The notes: generated by a model not told the origin, from the letters alone. A stretch of 64,000 bases of DNA from Ferruginibacter lapsinanis (GCF_020783315.1 NZ_CP086063.1:2344501-2408500), one strand, 5' to 3'; positions 8,918 to 17,739 are shown, counted from the stretch's first letter. Program-made: numbers and translations.

Positions 8918-11806
8918 TTATTTTAGAGGGAATTTTACGACCACCTCAGTTCCAATTCCGTTGTTATTATTATCTATGAGATCGGTTATGATTATTTCAA
9001 TCTTATTTTCTTTTCCGGTATTCAATAGCTCAATGCGCTTCCCTGTAACACTCATTCCTTTACTCTGATATTCTATATGTCGATTACTTTTATATTTTTC
9101 TGCCATTGCCCGCCCTATACCATTGTCCCTGATTGTACATTCCAAATGGTCTTGTTGTTGAACAAAAATAATATCTAATTTACCTGCATTGCCTATTTTA
9201 TTATGAATCCCATGCCGCAAAGCATTTTCTACATAAGGTTGCAGAAGCATTGCAGGTATCTCAATAAAATCTTTTTCGATTTTTGGGTCAATGTTTATAG
9301 CGTAGGTGAAATTGTCTGCATATCTTAATTGCTCAAGTTGTAAATAATTATTTAGATATTGTATTTCTTCACTAAGCCGAATGTTTTTCTTAATTGAATT
9401 TTCAAATGTAGATCTTATCAAGGAGGCAAATTGAGTAAGATATTTATTAGCTTTTTCCTTATCGTTCAACATAATAAACTGCTGAATGGAATTAAGGCAG
9501 TTGAAAATAAAATGCGGATTCATTTGAGCCTGCAAAGCCAGCTGTTCCATTTCGGCTATTTGTTGAATTGTTTTGTTTTTTTCTTCAACCTTTTGTTGCT
9601 TTAATTTAAAACGCCATTGCAAAATGGCCCAAAATAGACCTAGTGTTAATATGATTATGATTGCAATAAACCATCCTGTCTTCCAAAAGGGGGCTGCTAT
9701 ATAAAATTTAATGATACAGAGATCACTCTTCTTGTTAAATTTATTGATGGCGTATAATTGTAATTCATATTTTCCCGGAGGTAATGTGGGGTAGCTAATA
9801 GTGTTCGATGTTGTTGTTTCCCATTTATCATTCAATCCGGTCAGTTTATATTTATAAGTTATTTCACCACCGGATTTTAATGAAATGCCTGCATATTGAA
9901 ACAGTATATTGTTTTCATTGTATTTGAGGCTGATATTATTTTTACTATCTAATTTTTTTCCGGAAACAATTACAGACTCTAATACTAAATTGCAAATTGA
10001 AACATTGATTAGATCCTTTTCTTTAAAATAGGTGAGTCCTGCCGGAGATCCTATCCATATTGTGCTGTCGGCTTGTATATAAATTGAATTTATAATATCG
10101 GAAGGTAATCCATCGGCACTACTGTATTTAACTATCGGGTAGTCCTTTTTTGAGATATCTATCTTGTTTATGCCTTTATTGGCTCCTACCCATAAAAAAT
10201 TATTTTGCAAAAAAAGAGCTTTACAAATGTTGCTGCTTAATCCGTTGCTATCCGTAAGATTGCAGATTATTTTTCCTGATCTATAGCCTGTTATCCCTGC
10301 ATCGGATGTTGCGACCCATATGATGCCATCCGGGGCTTGTAACATATTAGAAATACGTCGGGAGAGGCTATTGTGCGATGTTCCTAAAAAATGAGCTGTC
10401 TTATTTGTTTTTACCTCATATAAACCATGCAGTGTGCCAATATAATAATTGTTATTTGAGAATAACACTTTGGTAGTTCGATTGTTCCAGATGGTGTCGG
10501 TTATAGTAAGATCGGCTGTACGCATTTTGAACGCATAGAATGCCGTTCCTACCAACAAATAGTCTTTATTGATCTCTGAGACAGATTTGATAGAAGTGGT
10601 ATAATTAAAGATCTTACTTCCGTTTTGATTGAGTTTAACTAAAAAAGTTTCATAGACCAAAATTAGGCTACCATCACTAAGTTTTTTTATTGATGTAACC
10701 CTGCTATTTGCTGTAGGACCAATAACAGATTTCATCATGTTCCATTCAAACTTATTTAAGAATGATACTTTTTTGTCTTTTGATATTACAAGTACTTTGC
10801 GGTGCTCACTTCCTGCGTAAATTTTTCCATCATTCTCTGCAATTGAAAATATTTCTTTGCTCTCTTTTTCTTTGTCTGTTTCGTTATATACATTTTTTAT
10901 GTTCAAAGAAGGGAGTTTAAATACTCCATTATCAATGGTTCCAAACCATATGTTTTTTTCTTTGTCTATAAATGTTCTGGGTATTTTTTGTGTAGGGAGA
11001 AAGTGAGCGCCTAGTTTTTTATTTTGGGTATCAATTTGCCAGGCACCCTGATATGTGTTAAGAAATGTAAAGTTGGTGCCGGTACTGTCTGTTTCAAAAC
11101 GGATAAAATCCTTAGATCTGTCTATCGTGGAGCTTTTTACTCCATTGCAAATGATACATAGTTTATCCCGATCAAGAAAACTTCCATCACTTTGGAGAGG
11201 AGTTCTGTCTATTAAAGTAAGCGACTTATCAGCATTTAGGGTGTAAATATTTTTATCAAATAATGAAGAAATAACTAACCTGCCGCAAAAAAAATTAAGT
11301 GTCAGTTTATCATGTGTTTTAAAAAGATCGAAAACATTGAATTTTGTTAATGAGTTATTTTTATCAATTATGTAAAAACAATAGGTGTCAGACAGGACAA
11401 GATATTTATCATAAACTTCATACACATTTTTTAATACTGAATTAAATTTTAAAGCGTTGGCTAAAGAGTCGTTTTTTGAGTTATGAATTTTACCATCTTG
11501 ATAATAACATACTTCTGAACTAAAAGTACCTATCCATACCCTGTTTTTTGTGTCTGTAAATAATTCGAGAACATCATTGTCCGGTAGTCCGTCTTTTACA
11601 GTATAAGTTTTGAAGTTTTTGCCATCAAATCTACTAAGGCCATAGTCTGTGCCAAACCAGATAAAACCATCATTGTCCTGGCACATTGAGTAAACATGTG
11701 AGCCTGCAAGTCCGTTTTTGGTATCGTAATGTACATAATTATACTCCTGTGCTGTAAGTGTTAGCGACAGTGCTATTTGGAGGAGTATTAAAAAGTATTT
11801 ACACAT
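8918..11806 (-). CDS. two-component-propeller sensor histidine kinase (LytS type)
   Basis: 962 residues from the ATG at 11806; a TTG four codons upstream lies inside a perfect -7 box and is not likely. Order: hydrophobic signal/anchor, periplasmic propeller repeats of the two-component-regulator type (GFIWFGTDYGLSRF, NIWFGTIDNGVFKL, IIWVATSDAGITGY, TIWIGSPAGLTYF), a Y_Y_Y domain (YKLTGLNDKWE), one transmembrane helix near 730-755, then a His-kinase region with phosphoacceptor motif QMNPHFIFNCLNSIQQF and an ATPase with YVENALRHGI and DNGIGRAMAE. It senses an external signal and passes phosphate to the following LytTR regulator. Ligand unknown. Confidence 0.94.
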   Translation of the reverse strand: MCKYFLILLQIALSLTLTAQEYNYVHYDTKNGLAGSHVYSMCQDNDGFIWFGTDYGLSRFDGKNFKTYTVKDGLPDNDVLELFTDTKNRVWIGTFSSEVCYYQDGKIHNSKNDSLANALKFNSVLKNVYEVYDKYLVLSDTYCFYIIDKNNSLTKFNVFDLFKTHDKLTLNFFCGRLVISSLFDKNIYTLNADKSLTLIDRTPLQSDGSFLDRDKLCIICNGVKSSTIDRSKDFIRFETDSTGTNFTFLNTYQGAWQIDTQNKKLGAHFLPTQKIPRTFIDKEKNIWFGTIDNGVFKLPSLNIKNVYNETDKEKESKEIFSIAENDGKIYAGSEHRKVLVISKDKKVSFLNKFEWNMMKSVIGPTANSRVTSIKKLSDGSLILVYETFLVKLNQNGSKIFNYTTSIKSVSEINKDYLLVGTAFYAFKMRTADLTITDTIWNNRTTKVLFSNNNYYIGTLHGLYEVKTNKTAHFLGTSHNSLSRRISNMLQAPDGIIWVATSDAGITGYRSGKIICNLTDSNGLSSNICKALFLQNNFLWVGANKGINKIDISKKDYPIVKYSSADGLPSDIINSIYIQADSTIWIGSPAGLTYFKEKDLINVSICNLVLESVIVSGKKLDSKNNISLKYNENNILFQYAGISLKSGGEITYKYKLTGLNDKWETTTSNTISYPTLPPGKYELQLYAINKFNKKSDLCIIKFYIAAPFWKTGWFIAIIIILTLGLFWAILQWRFKLKQQKVEEKNKTIQQIAEMEQLALQAQMNPHFIFNCLNSIQQFIMLNDKEKANKYLTQFASLIRSTFENSIKKNIRLSEEIQYLNNYLQLEQLRYADNFTYAINIDPKIEKDFIEIPAMLLQPYVENALRHGIHNKIGNAGKLDIIFVQQQDHLECTIRDNGIGRAMAEKYKSNRHIEYQSKGMSVTGKRIELLNTGKENKIEIIITDLIDNNNNGIGTEVVVKFPLK

Positions 11807-11815
11807 AAAACGAAA

Positions 11816-11848
11816 CAAAGATAAAAAACCCCAGTTTTACCTGGGGTT
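11816..11848 (-). terminator. terminator hairpin of the LamG gene abutting the sensor-kinase promoter
   Basis: Arms AACCCCAG and CTGGGGTT (11827-11834 and 11841-11848) pair perfectly around a 6-base loop. Read leftward, the hairpin is followed by a T-run and then TATCTTTG (11823-11816), a perfect -7 promoter box. It therefore looks like a rho-independent terminator for the LamG gene fused to the promoter of the sensor kinase, whose ATG is 10 bases after the box. Confidence 0.75.
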
Positions 11849-11870
11849 AACATGAGACCGCCTACCTATT

Positions 11871-13151
11871 CTAAAATTTTACAATCCTCTTGGTTATGAT
11901 ATTATTATTACTAATAATTTTGATCCAATAGATGCCATTAGGCTGGCTACTTATGTTTAAAGGAGCCGTCATAGAGTTTTTTATTTTTTTGTTCAATACA
12001 GTTTGACCGGTAGCATTTACTACTGTCACATCTGCTGCATCTTTATTGATTCTTACGGTAAATGATCCGTTAGATGCGTTGGGATAAACGGTTGCATTAA
12101 AGCCTTTGTTAATGATCACTACTTTTCGGATCTCAGAGTATTTTCTGATTCCGTTCTTCTCATTTATTATAATTCTGTAGTAATATGTATCAGACAATAG
12201 GTCTTTGTCATCAAACGAATATGTTTTTTCTATGGCACTATTGACAGCAGTTATATTGCCAACCGGAATGAAGTTATCGGTTCCATTTACAGACCTTTCA
12301 ATAACATACTCTTTTATATTTGTTTCCTGGCTAACATTCCAGTTGAGAGTTGCAGATTGATTGTTTGTTGTTTTGATAGAAAAATCCGAGAGTATTACAG
12401 GTGCGATAGCACAATCGCCATACAAATTAATTTCTGTTTGATTGAGAGCCCTGTTATATATTCTTACTTCATCCAGATCTGCATTTAACCAATAAAAGAA
12501 AGAAGTATTTAGTTTCCCAAAATACAGGTCAAGTGAATTGGTGAAATTTAAGGATGTCGTAACGGAGTCAATAATATTACAATTGACATATAATCTTGTT
12601 TTAGTACCATCATAGGTATATACTACACTATACCATTTTTCAGTCTCAATATATGGAGTATATCCGCCTGAATGCGAAGCTGATGCTCTACCATAAAAAT
12701 TTTCATGCGCTTCATCAACAAAGGAAGATGAGCAATTTACACCTGTGTATAATCCATCTCCATACCCCAGATAATAAAATCCTGCGGGTTTATCATCATC
12801 TTTTGCAATAATAGCATTACCATGACATAATCCCTGGAAAAATCCTTTTGGTTTTATCCATACACATAAACTAAGTTGATTCCCGGTATTTAATGATGGA
12901 GAATTAAGTATTCTCATGTATTGATCTGATCCATTGAAATTATAGGCGCTTTTTACATTTCCCAGCCTGTCGTCCGTAAGCGTTGCATTATTAAAAACCG
13001 GGTTATTATTATTGCCACTAACATCGTTGGCATTACCCGAAAATGGATAATACGCCTGTAAGCCTAGTGTAAGGTTTGCCTGTGCAAAACAAAGTTGAGA
13101 AATCAGAGCAGCGAGTAAAAGTAGTTTTAGTTTCATATTTTTTTTATTCAC
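11871..13151 (-). CDS. secreted LamG-domain protein with type IX secretion sorting tail
   Basis: 426 residues. A signal peptide ends near QLCFAQA (about residue 24). Residues about 35-240 form a concanavalin-like LamG/LamG-like jellyroll domain (YYPFSGNANDVSGN near the start, WYSVVYTYDGTKTRLYVN, LDEVRIYNRAL at the end). A fibronectin-like stretch follows (VNGTDNFIPVGNI, YYYRIIINEKNG), then a Por-secretion tail with VYPNASNGSFTVR, NGIYWIKI and terminal KRIVKF, which marks export by the type IX system. Binding target unknown. It lies directly upstream of the sensor kinase but a terminator separates them. Confidence 0.9.
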   Translation of the reverse strand: MNKKNMKLKLLLLAALISQLCFAQANLTLGLQAYYPFSGNANDVSGNNNNPVFNNATLTDDRLGNVKSAYNFNGSDQYMRILNSPSLNTGNQLSLCVWIKPKGFFQGLCHGNAIIAKDDDKPAGFYYLGYGDGLYTGVNCSSSFVDEAHENFYGRASASHSGGYTPYIETEKWYSVVYTYDGTKTRLYVNCNIIDSVTTSLNFTNSLDLYFGKLNTSFFYWLNADLDEVRIYNRALNQTEINLYGDCAIAPVILSDFSIKTTNNQSATLNWNVSQETNIKEYVIERSVNGTDNFIPVGNITAVNSAIEKTYSFDDKDLLSDTYYYRIIINEKNGIRKYSEIRKVVIINKGFNATVYPNASNGSFTVRINKDAADVTVVNATGQTVLNKKIKNSMTAPLNISSQPNGIYWIKIISNNNIITKRIVKF

Positions 13152-13552
13152 GTGAGTATTTGAAAATGTGAAAGTAAATCATTTGACCTGAAAGCATTTT
13201 TTGTTATAATGTTATATCCTGGATATTAAATAATCGATAGAGGAAGTTGAGTATTTAAATGTTTTTTTACTGGCGAAGGTTTATAGGGATAGGTTGAAGG
13301 AAATAATTCCTAACCCAAAATGGCCCAAATCTGCTTAATCCGATGGCTATTGTGATAAAAATTAAGAAATTGATCTCCATTTTATATGTTTTAGTAATTA
13401 TTCAATCTTGTACTGCAAAATGAAACAAAATTCATCATGCATACAATTGGAAGTTTATAAGTGTGTATTTTATCTAACGGCCGTGTAATTGCCCATCTTT
13501 TTTAAAGACATAGCCAATGGAGGGATATACCCCGATTTTAATTAATTAAAAC
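13152..13552. other. intergenic stretch without a supported gene
   Basis: About 400 bp of A+T-rich sequence between the leftward LamG gene and the rightward cysH promoter. The only frame of note is a 37-codon leftward one at 13267-13380 (starting MEINFLIF) with a hydrophobic start and no recognisable family; I do not count it as a gene. No clear repeats or hairpins. Confidence 0.5.
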
Positions 13553-13583
13553 TTGGGAGTTTTAGTAAAGAATAGTACCTTTG
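13553..13583 (+). promoter_or_regulatory. predicted promoter of the cysH operon
   Basis: TTG at 13553-13555, a 20-base spacer and TACCTTTG at 13576-13583 match the Bacteroidota TTTG-N20-TAnnTTTG pattern. The last bases of the -7 box overlap a 21-bp dyad. Transcription would start near 13588, 23 bases before a small Cys-rich leader frame. Confidence 0.65.
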
Positions 13584-13602
13584 TCCACCTAACAAGTAGA
13601 CT
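13582..13602. promoter_or_regulatory. 21-bp dyad operator candidate, site 1 (cysH)
   Basis: Half-sites TGTCCAC and GTAGACT separated by 7 bases. It fits the pattern AGTCYAY-N7-RTRGACT shared with three other sites in this sulfur region. It covers the end of the -7 box and the expected transcription start, a position where a bound protein would repress. Confidence 0.65.
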
Positions 13603-13610
13603 GTAAACAT

Positions 13611-13676
13611 ATGGTGCAAACTTATTTAATTCGATGTATATGTAAAAGCTGTAAAATCAATCAGACAGCGGTATAA
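13611..13676 (+). CDS. putative Cys-rich leader peptide of the cysH operon
   Basis: A 21-codon frame (ATG 13611, TAA 13674) lying between the predicted transcription start and cysH. It begins MVQTYLIR and contains three cysteine codons within six (CICKSC), then ends 34 bases before the cysH ATG. It has no domain and is too short for a conventional protein. Placement in the 5' leader of a cysteine-biosynthesis operon suggests a translated cysteine sensor controlling downstream expression, as known for Cys leaders in mycobacteria and for amino-acid attenuators generally. No strong terminator hairpin follows, so the mechanism, if real, may be translational. Expression is not shown. Confidence 0.55.
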   Translation: MVQTYLIRCICKSCKINQTAV

Positions 13677-13710
13677 TCAATGCACCTTTTCACCAAAGTT
13701 TTATTAAAAA

Positions 13711-14430
13711 ATGACTCAAATACAAAAAAATGACATTTCTCGATTACTCCACCAGTTAAGTGGACTAAAGATAAGTGAATTTATTAAATTACTTACTGAA
13801 GAATTTCCGGGGCAGGTTACCTTTTCTTCCAGCTTCAGTTATGAGGATCAGGTAATTACACATGAGATATTAAACAATCAACTTCCTGTAAAGATATTTA
13901 CGTTAGATACTGGCAGAATGTTTGCCGAAACATATTCTGTTTGGAGCAGCACTAATGCTAAATACGGGACTAACATTAAAGCTTACTATCCCAATGCCGA
14001 AGCGCTGCAGGAATTTATTGAGGCCAAGGGGCCTAACTCTTTCTATGAATCTGTAGAGAACAGAAAAAGTTGTTGTGGAATTCGTAAAGTAGAGCCATTA
14101 AAAAGAGCCTTGGCCGGTAATGCGATCTGGATAACAGGCTTGAGAGCTGAGCATTCTGCCGATAGGCACGATCTGCCAATGCTTGAATGGGATGAAAGCA
14201 ATAAAATAATAAAGTATCATCCGATTTTGCATTGGACAACCGAAGAAGTAAAAAAATATATCAACGATAATAGTGTTCCTTATAATCCTTTACATGATAA
14301 AGGTTTTGTAAGTATTGGATGTGCCCCTTGTACAAGAGCCATTAAGCCCGGGGAAGACTTCAGGGCAGGAAGATGGTGGTGGGAAGATGCAGACAAAAAA
14401 GAATGTGGTCTGCATGTTCATGAAGGATAA
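13711..14430 (+). CDS. cysH: adenylyl-sulfate (APS-type) reductase
   Basis: 239 residues. It reduces activated sulfate to sulfite with thioredoxin as donor. The N-terminal part has the PP-loop-like SSSFSYEDQVITH, then FTLDTGR. C121-C122 (KSCCGIRK) and C204/C207 (GCAPCT) form the four-cysteine pattern for a [4Fe-4S] cluster, which marks APS rather than PAPS reductases; catalytic C232 lies in KKECGLH. No APS kinase (CysC) is seen in the cluster and CysN is not fused to one, which agrees with direct APS reduction. First structural gene of the sulfur operon; cysD follows after 31 bp. Confidence 0.95.
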   Translation: MTQIQKNDISRLLHQLSGLKISEFIKLLTEEFPGQVTFSSSFSYEDQVITHEILNNQLPVKIFTLDTGRMFAETYSVWSSTNAKYGTNIKAYYPNAEALQEFIEAKGPNSFYESVENRKSCCGIRKVEPLKRALAGNAIWITGLRAEHSADRHDLPMLEWDESNKIIKYHPILHWTTEEVKKYINDNSVPYNPLHDKGFVSIGCAPCTRAIKPGEDFRAGRWWWEDADKKECGLHVHEG

Positions 14431-14461
14431 AAATTAAAAAGTAGTATAATATTTCACAAAT

Positions 14462-15370
14462 ATGAGTAAGTATCATTTGGATTATTTAGAGCAGTTGGAG
14501 TCGGAGTCGATCCACATTTTCAGAGAAGTAGCTGGACAATTTGAACGTCCGGCATTGTTGTTTTCAGGAGGTAAGGATTCTATCGTATTAGTTCACCTGG
14601 CATTGAAGGCATTTCGTCCGGGAAAATTCCCTTTTCCTTTAGTGCATATTGATACAGGACACAATTTTCAGGAAGCATTGGATTTCAGGGATAATCTTGC
14701 TGCTGAATTAGGAGAAAAATTGATTGTAAGAAACGTGGGAGATACGATCAAAGAAAAAAATCTGACTGAACAAAAAGGAAAGTTTGCAAGTCGTAATGCG
14801 TTGCAAACATATACATTGTTAGATACCATCGAAGAATTCAAATTTGATGCATGTATTGGTGGAGCAAGACGTGATGAAGAAAAAGCAAGAGCGAAAGAAA
14901 GAATTTTTTCTGTGAGAGATGAGTTTGGACAATGGGATCCAAAATTACAAAGACCTGAATTGTGGGATACATATAATGGAAGAATTCATAAAGGTGAAAA
15001 CGTTCGTGTATTTCCTATCAGTAACTGGACAGAATTAGATATCTGGAATTACATCAAAAGAGAAAATATAGCATTACCGTCGATCTACTTTGCTCACAAC
15101 AGAGAAGTGTTGGAATGGCAAGGTCAATTGGTTGCTACGTCAGAATTCATGCAAAAAGATCCTACGGATGTGATCTCTATAAAAAAAGTAAGATATAGAA
15201 CTGTTGGTGATATGACCTGTACGGCTGCTGTTGAATCTGATGCATCAACAATTGATGACATCATTACTGAGATCATCGCAACAAAAACCAGCGAGCGTGG
15301 TGAAACAAGAATTGACGACAGAGTGAGTGAAGCGGCTATGGAAGACAGAAAGAAGGGAGGATACTTTTAA
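14462..15370 (+). CDS. cysD: sulfate adenylyltransferase subunit 2
   Basis: 302 residues, standard for CysD. The small ATP-sulfurylase subunit makes APS from sulfate and ATP. The PP-loop SGGKDSIVLVHLALKAF lies near residue 35, CIGGARRDEEKARAKER near 130, RVFPISNWTELDIWNYI near 190, and the C-terminus ends EDRKKGGYF as in the family. It is followed by a 106-bp spacer containing an imperfect dyad repeat, then by its partner cysN. Confidence 0.97.
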   Translation: MSKYHLDYLEQLESESIHIFREVAGQFERPALLFSGGKDSIVLVHLALKAFRPGKFPFPLVHIDTGHNFQEALDFRDNLAAELGEKLIVRNVGDTIKEKNLTEQKGKFASRNALQTYTLLDTIEEFKFDACIGGARRDEEKARAKERIFSVRDEFGQWDPKLQRPELWDTYNGRIHKGENVRVFPISNWTELDIWNYIKRENIALPSIYFAHNREVLEWQGQLVATSEFMQKDPTDVISIKKVRYRTVGDMTCTAAVESDASTIDDIITEIIATKTSERGETRIDDRVSEAAMEDRKKGGYF

Positions 15371-15375
15371 TTTTA

Positions 15376-15473
15376 ATTAATCAATTTGAAGATTTGAAAA
15401 TTTGGAAATGTGAGTAGCGTTTAATTACTCTATTCATTTTCAAATCTTCAAATTTCCAAATCACCAAATTTAA
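15376..15473. repeat. shuffled-word dyad, AATTTGAAGATTTG family, copy 1
   Basis: The left part is built of words such as GAAGATTTG, GAAAATTTG and GGAAATG. The right part carries their complements in another order (CATTTTC, CAAATCTTC, CAAATTTCC, CAAATCACC). The two halves can pair imperfectly over about 28 bases. It sits between cysD and cysN inside the operon. Similar elements lie at 49370-49470 and 51090-51180. Confidence 0.75.
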
Positions 15474-15476
15474 CTT

Positions 15477-16718
15477 ATGGATATTTTAAGATTTATTACT
15501 GCAGGAAGTGTTGATGACGGAAAAAGTACATTGATCGGTCGTTTATTGTACGATAGCAAATCGATCATGATCGATCATCTGGAAGCGATCGAAAAACAAA
15601 GTAAGAATAAAGAAGAAGGAGAGATCGATCTTGCTTTATTAACGGATGGATTACGTGCCGAAAGGGAACAAGGGATTACTATTGATGTGGCATATAAATA
15701 TTTCAGCACACCAAAACGTAAATTCATCATTGCTGATGCTCCGGGGCATATTCAATATACCCGTAACATGGTTACTGGTGCGTCAAACTCTGATCTGGCT
15801 ATCATTTTGGTAGATGCAAGACATGGTGTGATCGAACAAACCCGTCGTCACTCTATCATCGCTTCTTTATTGAATATACCCCACGTAGTTGTTGCCATCA
15901 ATAAAATGGATCTGGTAGATTATTCTCAGGACGTTTATAATAATATTGTTATCGATTATTCAAAAGTTGCAGAGAGCCTGGGTTTAAAGGATATTACTTA
16001 TATTCCTATCAGTGCGTTGAACGGCGATAATATTGTAGATAAATCAGAAAATATTTCATGGTATACTGGTTCATGTCTGCTGGATATATTGGAAAACGTA
16101 AAACTGGAAAATGATATCAATTATACAGATGCAAGATTTCCTGTACAGTATGTGATTCGTCCTCAAACAGAAGAATTGCATGATTACAGAGGCTATGCTG
16201 GAAGAGTGATCAGTGGGGTGTATAAAAAAGGAGATAAGATCGTCGTGCAGCCATCAGGGTTAGAAAGTACGATAAGTTTAATTGAAATAGCAGGTAAGCC
16301 AACCGAAGAAGCATTTGCTCCTCAAAGTGTTATTCTGCATTTAGAGGATGATATTGATATCAGCCGTGGTGATGTGATTGTAAAGAAAGACAATCAACCT
16401 TCGGTAGAAAATGAGGTAGATGCATTGGTTTGTTGGATGGGTAATAAACCATTAGTGCCTGGTAATAAATATATCTTACAGATCAATAGTCGCACTGTGA
16501 GGGCGATTGTGAAAGAGATCGAATACAAATTAGATGTGAATTCATTGCTGGAATTGCCGGCACCAGAACAGGCATCATTAAATGATATTGTAAAAGTAAA
16601 AATTAAAACAGCATCACCCATTCCTTTTGATTCATATAAAAAATTAAGAGTGAATGGAGGTGCAATTCTAATTGATGAGACAAGCAATGTAACAGTGGGA
16701 GCTTGTATGATACAATAA
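15477..16718 (+). CDS. cysN: sulfate adenylyltransferase subunit 1 (GTPase)
   Basis: 413 residues. It is the GTPase subunit that drives APS formation with CysD. G1 is GSVDDGKSTLIGRLL at about residue 10, G2 includes REQGITIDVAY, G3 is DAPGHIQYTRNM, G4 is NKMDL. Domains 2 and 3 of the EF-Tu fold follow (FPVQYVIRP and later). It ends after the EF-Tu-like part with no C-terminal APS-kinase domain, unlike many NodQ/CysNC proteins. Start ATG 15477 directly follows the dyad repeat. Confidence 0.96.
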   Translation: MDILRFITAGSVDDGKSTLIGRLLYDSKSIMIDHLEAIEKQSKNKEEGEIDLALLTDGLRAEREQGITIDVAYKYFSTPKRKFIIADAPGHIQYTRNMVTGASNSDLAIILVDARHGVIEQTRRHSIIASLLNIPHVVVAINKMDLVDYSQDVYNNIVIDYSKVAESLGLKDITYIPISALNGDNIVDKSENISWYTGSCLLDILENVKLENDINYTDARFPVQYVIRPQTEELHDYRGYAGRVISGVYKKGDKIVVQPSGLESTISLIEIAGKPTEEAFAPQSVILHLEDDIDISRGDVIVKKDNQPSVENEVDALVCWMGNKPLVPGNKYILQINSRTVRAIVKEIEYKLDVNSLLELPAPEQASLNDIVKVKIKTASPIPFDSYKKLRVNGGAILIDETSNVTVGACMIQ

Positions 16719-16795
16719 GCAATTGGCAATGGGTAACAGGCAATGACGATGAACTATTAAACGTTAAACCTTTTAAACGTATTAAACCAAACAAA
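16719..16795. repeat. AAACGTTTAAA-word intergenic repeat
   Basis: The spacer after cysN contains GCAATTGGCAATGGG followed by TTAAACGTTAAACC, TTTTAAACG and ATTAAACC. The same AAACGTTTAA/GGTTTAA words recur at 17640-17690, 21271-21300, 49090-49150 and 61490-61595. The frame of the next gene happens to stay open through it, which would give a false N-terminal extension. Confidence 0.6.
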
Positions 16796-17638
16796 TTGAG
16801 TAAACAAAAATTAATATCATCAATAGTAGCACAAAGCAAAATTTGTGGTAATCAGATACCCAATAAGAAATTGGCGCATTCTTTTGCTGATGAATTGTTT
16901 CAGTTTTTATTTGGATGCGGTAATCAGATCGAGTGGGACAATGAAGAAGTGCTGAATAAAAAATACGATCTTTTAAAACAACACCTGGCTGCACTATTAA
17001 AGTATTCAATATCGAATGCAGATACTATTCAAAAGCAGGTGGATGCTTTCTTTGACGTATTACCCGAACGTGTATATGACAGGTTAAGAAAAGATGCAGA
17101 AGCGGTGGTGAATTTTGATCCGGCAGCAGAAAGTATTGAAGAAGTATTGGCGGCATATCCGGGTATTTATGCTATTGCAATTTATAGAATAGCTCATCAG
17201 TTGCATTTGCAGGGGATTAAGACATTGCCACGTATTTTAAGTGAATATGCACATGGTATTACCGGTATAGATATTCATCCTGCCGCAATTATCGGGGATT
17301 CTTTTTTTATAGATCATGGTACAGGTATTGTGATAGGGGGGACAGCAGTGATAGGTAATAATGTAAAACTATATCAGGGGGTTACTTTAGGAGCGTTGCA
17401 TGTTTCAAAAGAATTGGCGCAAACAAAACGTCATCCTACAATTGAAGACGGCGTAATTATTTATAGTGGGGCAACAATATTAGGTGGTAATACAGTGGTG
17501 GGAAGAGAGAGTGTTATTGGTGGTAATGTGTGGCTGACCAATAGTGTGATGCCGAACTCTGTCGTATACCATAAAAGTGAAGTAACAGTAAGAGATAAAA
17601 ACAGATTATCTGATGAGGTGTTGAATTTTGTGATATAA
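16796..17638 (+). CDS. cysE: serine O-acetyltransferase (SrpH/EpsC-like)
   Basis: 280 residues from a TTG at 16796. The frame is open further left, to a TTG overlapping cysN, but that part is repeat DNA. The enzyme makes O-acetylserine, the carbon acceptor for sulfide. The N-terminal helical region (ending YPGIYAIAIYRIAHQL near residue 145) is followed by a left-handed beta-helix of hexapeptide repeats with DIHPAAIIGDSFFIDHGTGIVIG, where the two histidines are catalytic. It belongs to the longer SrpH-type group. Placed between cysN and cysK, its job is clear; exact start is not. Confidence 0.9.
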   Translation: MSKQKLISSIVAQSKICGNQIPNKKLAHSFADELFQFLFGCGNQIEWDNEEVLNKKYDLLKQHLAALLKYSISNADTIQKQVDAFFDVLPERVYDRLRKDAEAVVNFDPAAESIEEVLAAYPGIYAIAIYRIAHQLHLQGIKTLPRILSEYAHGITGIDIHPAAIIGDSFFIDHGTGIVIGGTAVIGNNVKLYQGVTLGALHVSKELAQTKRHPTIEDGVIIYSGATILGGNTVVGRESVIGGNVWLTNSVMPNSVVYHKSEVTVRDKNRLSDEVLNFVI

Positions 17639-17639
17639 A

Positions 17640-17700
17640 GATGTTTAACGTTTAAATCATTTAAGGGGTTTAACGTTATTACTTGATAAAAAACTTAAAC
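17640..17700. repeat. TTTAACGTTTAA-word intergenic repeat
   Basis: GTTTAACGTTTAAATC is followed by TTTAAGGGGTTTAACGTT and AACTTAAACC. It belongs to the same word family as the elements at 16755 and 21271. It lies between the serine acetyltransferase and cysK. No promoter match is evident. Confidence 0.55.
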
Positions 17701-17739
17701 CATTAATCGTTTTTTTTAGAAGCATTAAACTCATAACAA

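Noticed and set aside
13267..13380. 37-codon leftward frame starting MEINFLIF
   Set aside because: Hydrophobic and open, but with no promoter, no recognisable family and no context; kept only as a note in the intergenic entry.
13583..13710. SAM or cobalamin riboswitch upstream of cysH
   Set aside because: No riboswitch core was recognised and the leader is only about 120 bases; the Cys-rich frame explains it better. The receptor leader likewise lacks a B12-box.
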